From contig JBEKYH010000176.1 of NCBI GenBank assembly GCA_049511115.1, positions 1 to 16,184 on the forward strand: 16,184 bases of DNA, in the 5' to 3' direction. Each line of letters opens with the position of its first letter. The first letter of the stretch is position 1. Made by a program: the position numbers and the translations under genes. The notes under the pieces were generated by a model. That model was not told where the DNA came from, made no database searches, and saw nothing but the letters and a program-made list of their open reading frames with translations. Positions 14,646 to 16,184 of the stretch are shown piece by piece. This stretch comes from JBEKYH01 sp049511115. Lineage in GTDB: Bacteria; Planctomycetota; Phycisphaerae; Tepidisphaerales; Tepidisphaeraceae.

Positions 14646-15191
14646 GGCGACGTCGCCGATCCGGCGGGGTACATTCGCAGCTACCTTCAGAACGGCAACA
14701 TCTTCAGCAGCACCGCCCAGCAAAGCGGCGGCGTCTTTGCCGTCGGATATACCGACGGCAACATCGACCAGGGCACGGCAGCGGCTCCAGGCCAGGTGCT
14801 GGTTAAATACACCCTCGCCGGCGACGCGAATCTCGACGGCGCCGTCAACTTCGCCGACCTGCTCGTCGTCGCCCAGAACTTCAACCACACCCTCGACACG
14901 CACGGCAACCCAATCGACTGGGCCGACGGCGATTTCAATTACGATGGGCAAGTAAACTTCGCGGATTTGTTGCTGGTGGCGCAGAATTTCAACAAGAGCC
15001 TTTCCGCCGGACAACTTGACCAATTGCCTGGCTCCTTCGCGGCGGATTGGCAATTGGCGCAAGCGGAAATACAAGCCGGGGAAAGCAATAATGTGCCGGA
15101 GCCGGCGACCTTCTCCCTGGTCGCGGCTGCGGCCGCCGGGCTTTTGCTGCGGCGGAGGGGGCGGTTTGGGCGGCGTGCGATCGTAGAGTAA
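14646..15191 (+). pseudogene. Severed dockerin + PEP-CTERM tail of the GDSL protein
   Basis: This is the same frame as the GDSL gene, directly after its TAA, and it stays open for 181 codons to TAA at 15189. It encodes GDVADPAGYIRSYLQNGNIF, FAVGYTDGNIDQG, a dockerin-like pair (DANLDGAVNFADLLVVAQNF and DFNYDGQVNFADLLLVAQNF) and a PEP-CTERM tail NVPEPATFSLVAAAAAGLLL plus RRRGR. Alignment with the beta-helix protein (AVEINYGVGPDPAATIRGYL) places a Tyr at the stop codon. ATCAATTACGGCG there corresponds to ATCAACTAAGGCG here, so one base change (TAC to TAA) explains the interruption. There is no Shine-Dalgarno and no proper start before the tail, so it is unlikely to be translated alone. Read-through, a recent nonsense mutation, or a sequencing error are the options. 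Confidence 0.85.
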
Positions 15192-15210
15192 GATTGCGCG
15201 ATTGAACCAG

Positions 15211-15215
15211 GGAGG
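15211..15215 (+). promoter_or_regulatory. Shine-Dalgarno site of the HAF-like repeat gene
   Basis: GGAGG lies 6 nt before ATG 15222. It is the strongest ribosome binding site in this half of the window. Confidence 0.6.
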
Positions 15216-15221
15216 CTTGGA

Positions 15222-16184
15222 ATGCGCGTTAAGAGAATAACGGCAAATGCTCGGCGGCCAAGTGCTATTGCGGCCGCAGTCGCCGCGCTTTCGACCGCGC
15301 CCCTGCGGGCACAAACAGTTTATTCAGGGTCCGTCCTTTATCCCCTTACCGCGCCTCCGGGGTTCCGATCGGCGAATGCCATTTCAGCCTGCGACGGCCA
15401 AGTTGTCGGCGACGGAACGCCGCTAACTAACCCCGCCGCCGAAGAACCCATATTCTGGTCTGGGCAGACCGGCGGAGCCATTAATCTGACCCCACTTGGA
15501 TATGCTTCTGGCACAGCCGAGGGGAGCGATGGCGCTCAGCAGGTTGGGAATGCCGGCGGCCATGCAATACTCTGGTCGGGCACACCAAATTCAGCGGTGG
15601 ACCTGAATCCAAATGGGTTCAGCAGTTCAACGGCATATGGCGTAGATGGCAGCCAGCAGGTTGGTTTCGGTATTGTTAATAACAGCACCACGACCTCCCA
15701 CGCGATCCTTTGGGCGGGAACGGCGGCTTCCGCCGTTGATTTAAACCCAAACGGGATCAATGTCTCAGATGCCTTCGGTACAGACGGCACGCAGCAGGTC
15801 GGCGTTGGTGTTGGCTCCGACGGCAACGAACACGCTCTTCTTTGGTCGGGTACCGCTGCTTCGGCAGTCGACCTAAGCCCGACGAATATTTCCGGCTACG
15901 ACGACACCGTAGCCGTCGGCGTTGGTGCGGGCCAGCAGGTCGGCTACGGTTCCGGCAGTGCGACAGGAAACGAGAGCCACGCCCTTGTGTGGTCAGGCGC
16001 GGGAGATTCAGCCGTCGATCTGCACCCGGCCGGGTTTGTCCAATCACAGGCCATTGCTACGAACGGCCTTGAGCAGGTCGGCTTTGCCGCATCGCCAGGA
16101 TCGACGCCCGACCGCGCCATTCTCTGGTCTGGCACCGCCGCATCGGCGATTAACCTGCATTTACTGCTTCCAGCCGATGATGGC
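15222..16184 (+). CDS. Exported HAF-like repeat protein, N-terminal part (runs off right edge)
   Basis: The frame is open to the window end, giving 321 residues so far. A signal peptide (ITANARRPSAIAAAVAALST, then APLRAQ) is followed by at least six imperfect repeats of 40-47 residues, at about 50-95, 96-135, 136-181, 182-228, 229-274 and 275-321. The repeat core is 'A.G.DG.QQVGxG......HAILWSGTAASAVDLNPNG'. This resembles the HAF extracellular repeat family (A..IN..G.VVG...HAFLW..G...DL), exported proteins of unknown function that in planctomycetes often end in PEP-CTERM. The tail lies outside the window. The start has a strong Shine-Dalgarno and lies 30 nt after the end of the GDSL tail, so co-transcription is likely. 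Confidence 0.85.
   Translation, partial: MRVKRITANARRPSAIAAAVAALSTAPLRAQTVYSGSVLYPLTAPPGFRSANAISACDGQVVGDGTPLTNPAAEEPIFWSGQTGGAINLTPLGYASGTAEGSDGAQQVGNAGGHAILWSGTPNSAVDLNPNGFSSSTAYGVDGSQQVGFGIVNNSTTTSHAILWAGTAASAVDLNPNGINVSDAFGTDGTQQVGVGVGSDGNEHALLWSGTAASAVDLSPTNISGYDDTVAVGVGAGQQVGYGSGSATGNESHALVWSGAGDSAVDLHPAGFVQSQAIATNGLEQVGFAASPGSTPDRAILWSGTAASAINLHLLLPADDG

Noticed and set aside
14427..15314. 295-aa minus-strand frame opposite the GDSL tail, and the similar one at 11169-11921
   Set aside because: Both are antisense shadows of the dockerin cassette. They resemble each other only because the plus-strand cassettes are paralogous.
15369..16184. Periodic DNA at the right end as a CRISPR or tandem DNA repeat
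   Set aside because: The periodicity is at protein level, with unequal unit lengths and diverged DNA inside an open reading frame with a signal peptide.

Overview
The window looks like a chromosomal stretch from a GC-rich planctomycete, most likely class Phycisphaerae (Tepidisphaerales/Humisphaera-like). The main evidence is the C-terminal cassette on the large exported proteins: two dockerin-like DxNxDGxVNxxDLL repeats followed by a VPEP...RRR PEP-CTERM sorting tail, together with autotransporter-type beta-strand repeats and 8-nt-periodic palindromic intergenic repeats. This placement is inferred from sequence character; no database search was run.

Left half (1-5616, all on the minus strand). 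In transcription order: a class II DnaJ-type co-chaperone; a palindromic repeat block; a small two-helix membrane protein; an AAA+ ATPase of the MoxR/ChlI type with atypical Walker motifs; a second, perfect palindromic repeat; an exported oligogalacturonate-lyase-like (PL22) beta-propeller protein; and the start of a Wzx/MOP polysaccharide flippase that runs off the left edge.

Middle (about 5617-8762). A plus-strand pair of small overlapping genes, an uncharacterised 103-aa protein plus a DUF2283 protein, has toxin-antitoxin architecture. It is followed on the minus strand by a Phd/YefM-type antitoxin gene with no recognisable toxin, directly upstream of a GNAT acetyltransferase gene. Facing these on the plus strand is an MGDG-synthase/UgtP-like glycolipid glycosyltransferase, preceded by a C-rich 8-nt tandem repeat.

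Right half (8880-16184, all plus strand, gaps of 30-70 nt). This is an export and surface cluster: a 1005-aa right-handed beta-helix protein with strand repeat, dockerin and PEP-CTERM; a GT87/DUF2029-type membrane glycosyltransferase; an SGNH/GDSL esterase-like protein; and an exported HAF-like repeat protein that runs off the right edge. The GDSL gene carries an in-frame TAA exactly where its paralogous neighbour encodes a conserved tyrosine. This cuts the dockerin and PEP-CTERM cassette away from the enzyme domain, although the downstream frame is intact.

Together the window suggests a polysaccharide-oriented lifestyle (pectin-type lyase, beta-helix, esterase, flippase, glycosyltransferases) with proteins displayed through a dockerin/PEP-CTERM tail. 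I saw no rRNA, tRNA, CRISPR array, transposase or convincing riboswitch. The strongest leads are the interrupted GDSL-dockerin gene, the nested palindromic repeats placed a few nucleotides after stop codons, and the overlapping DUF2283 gene pair.
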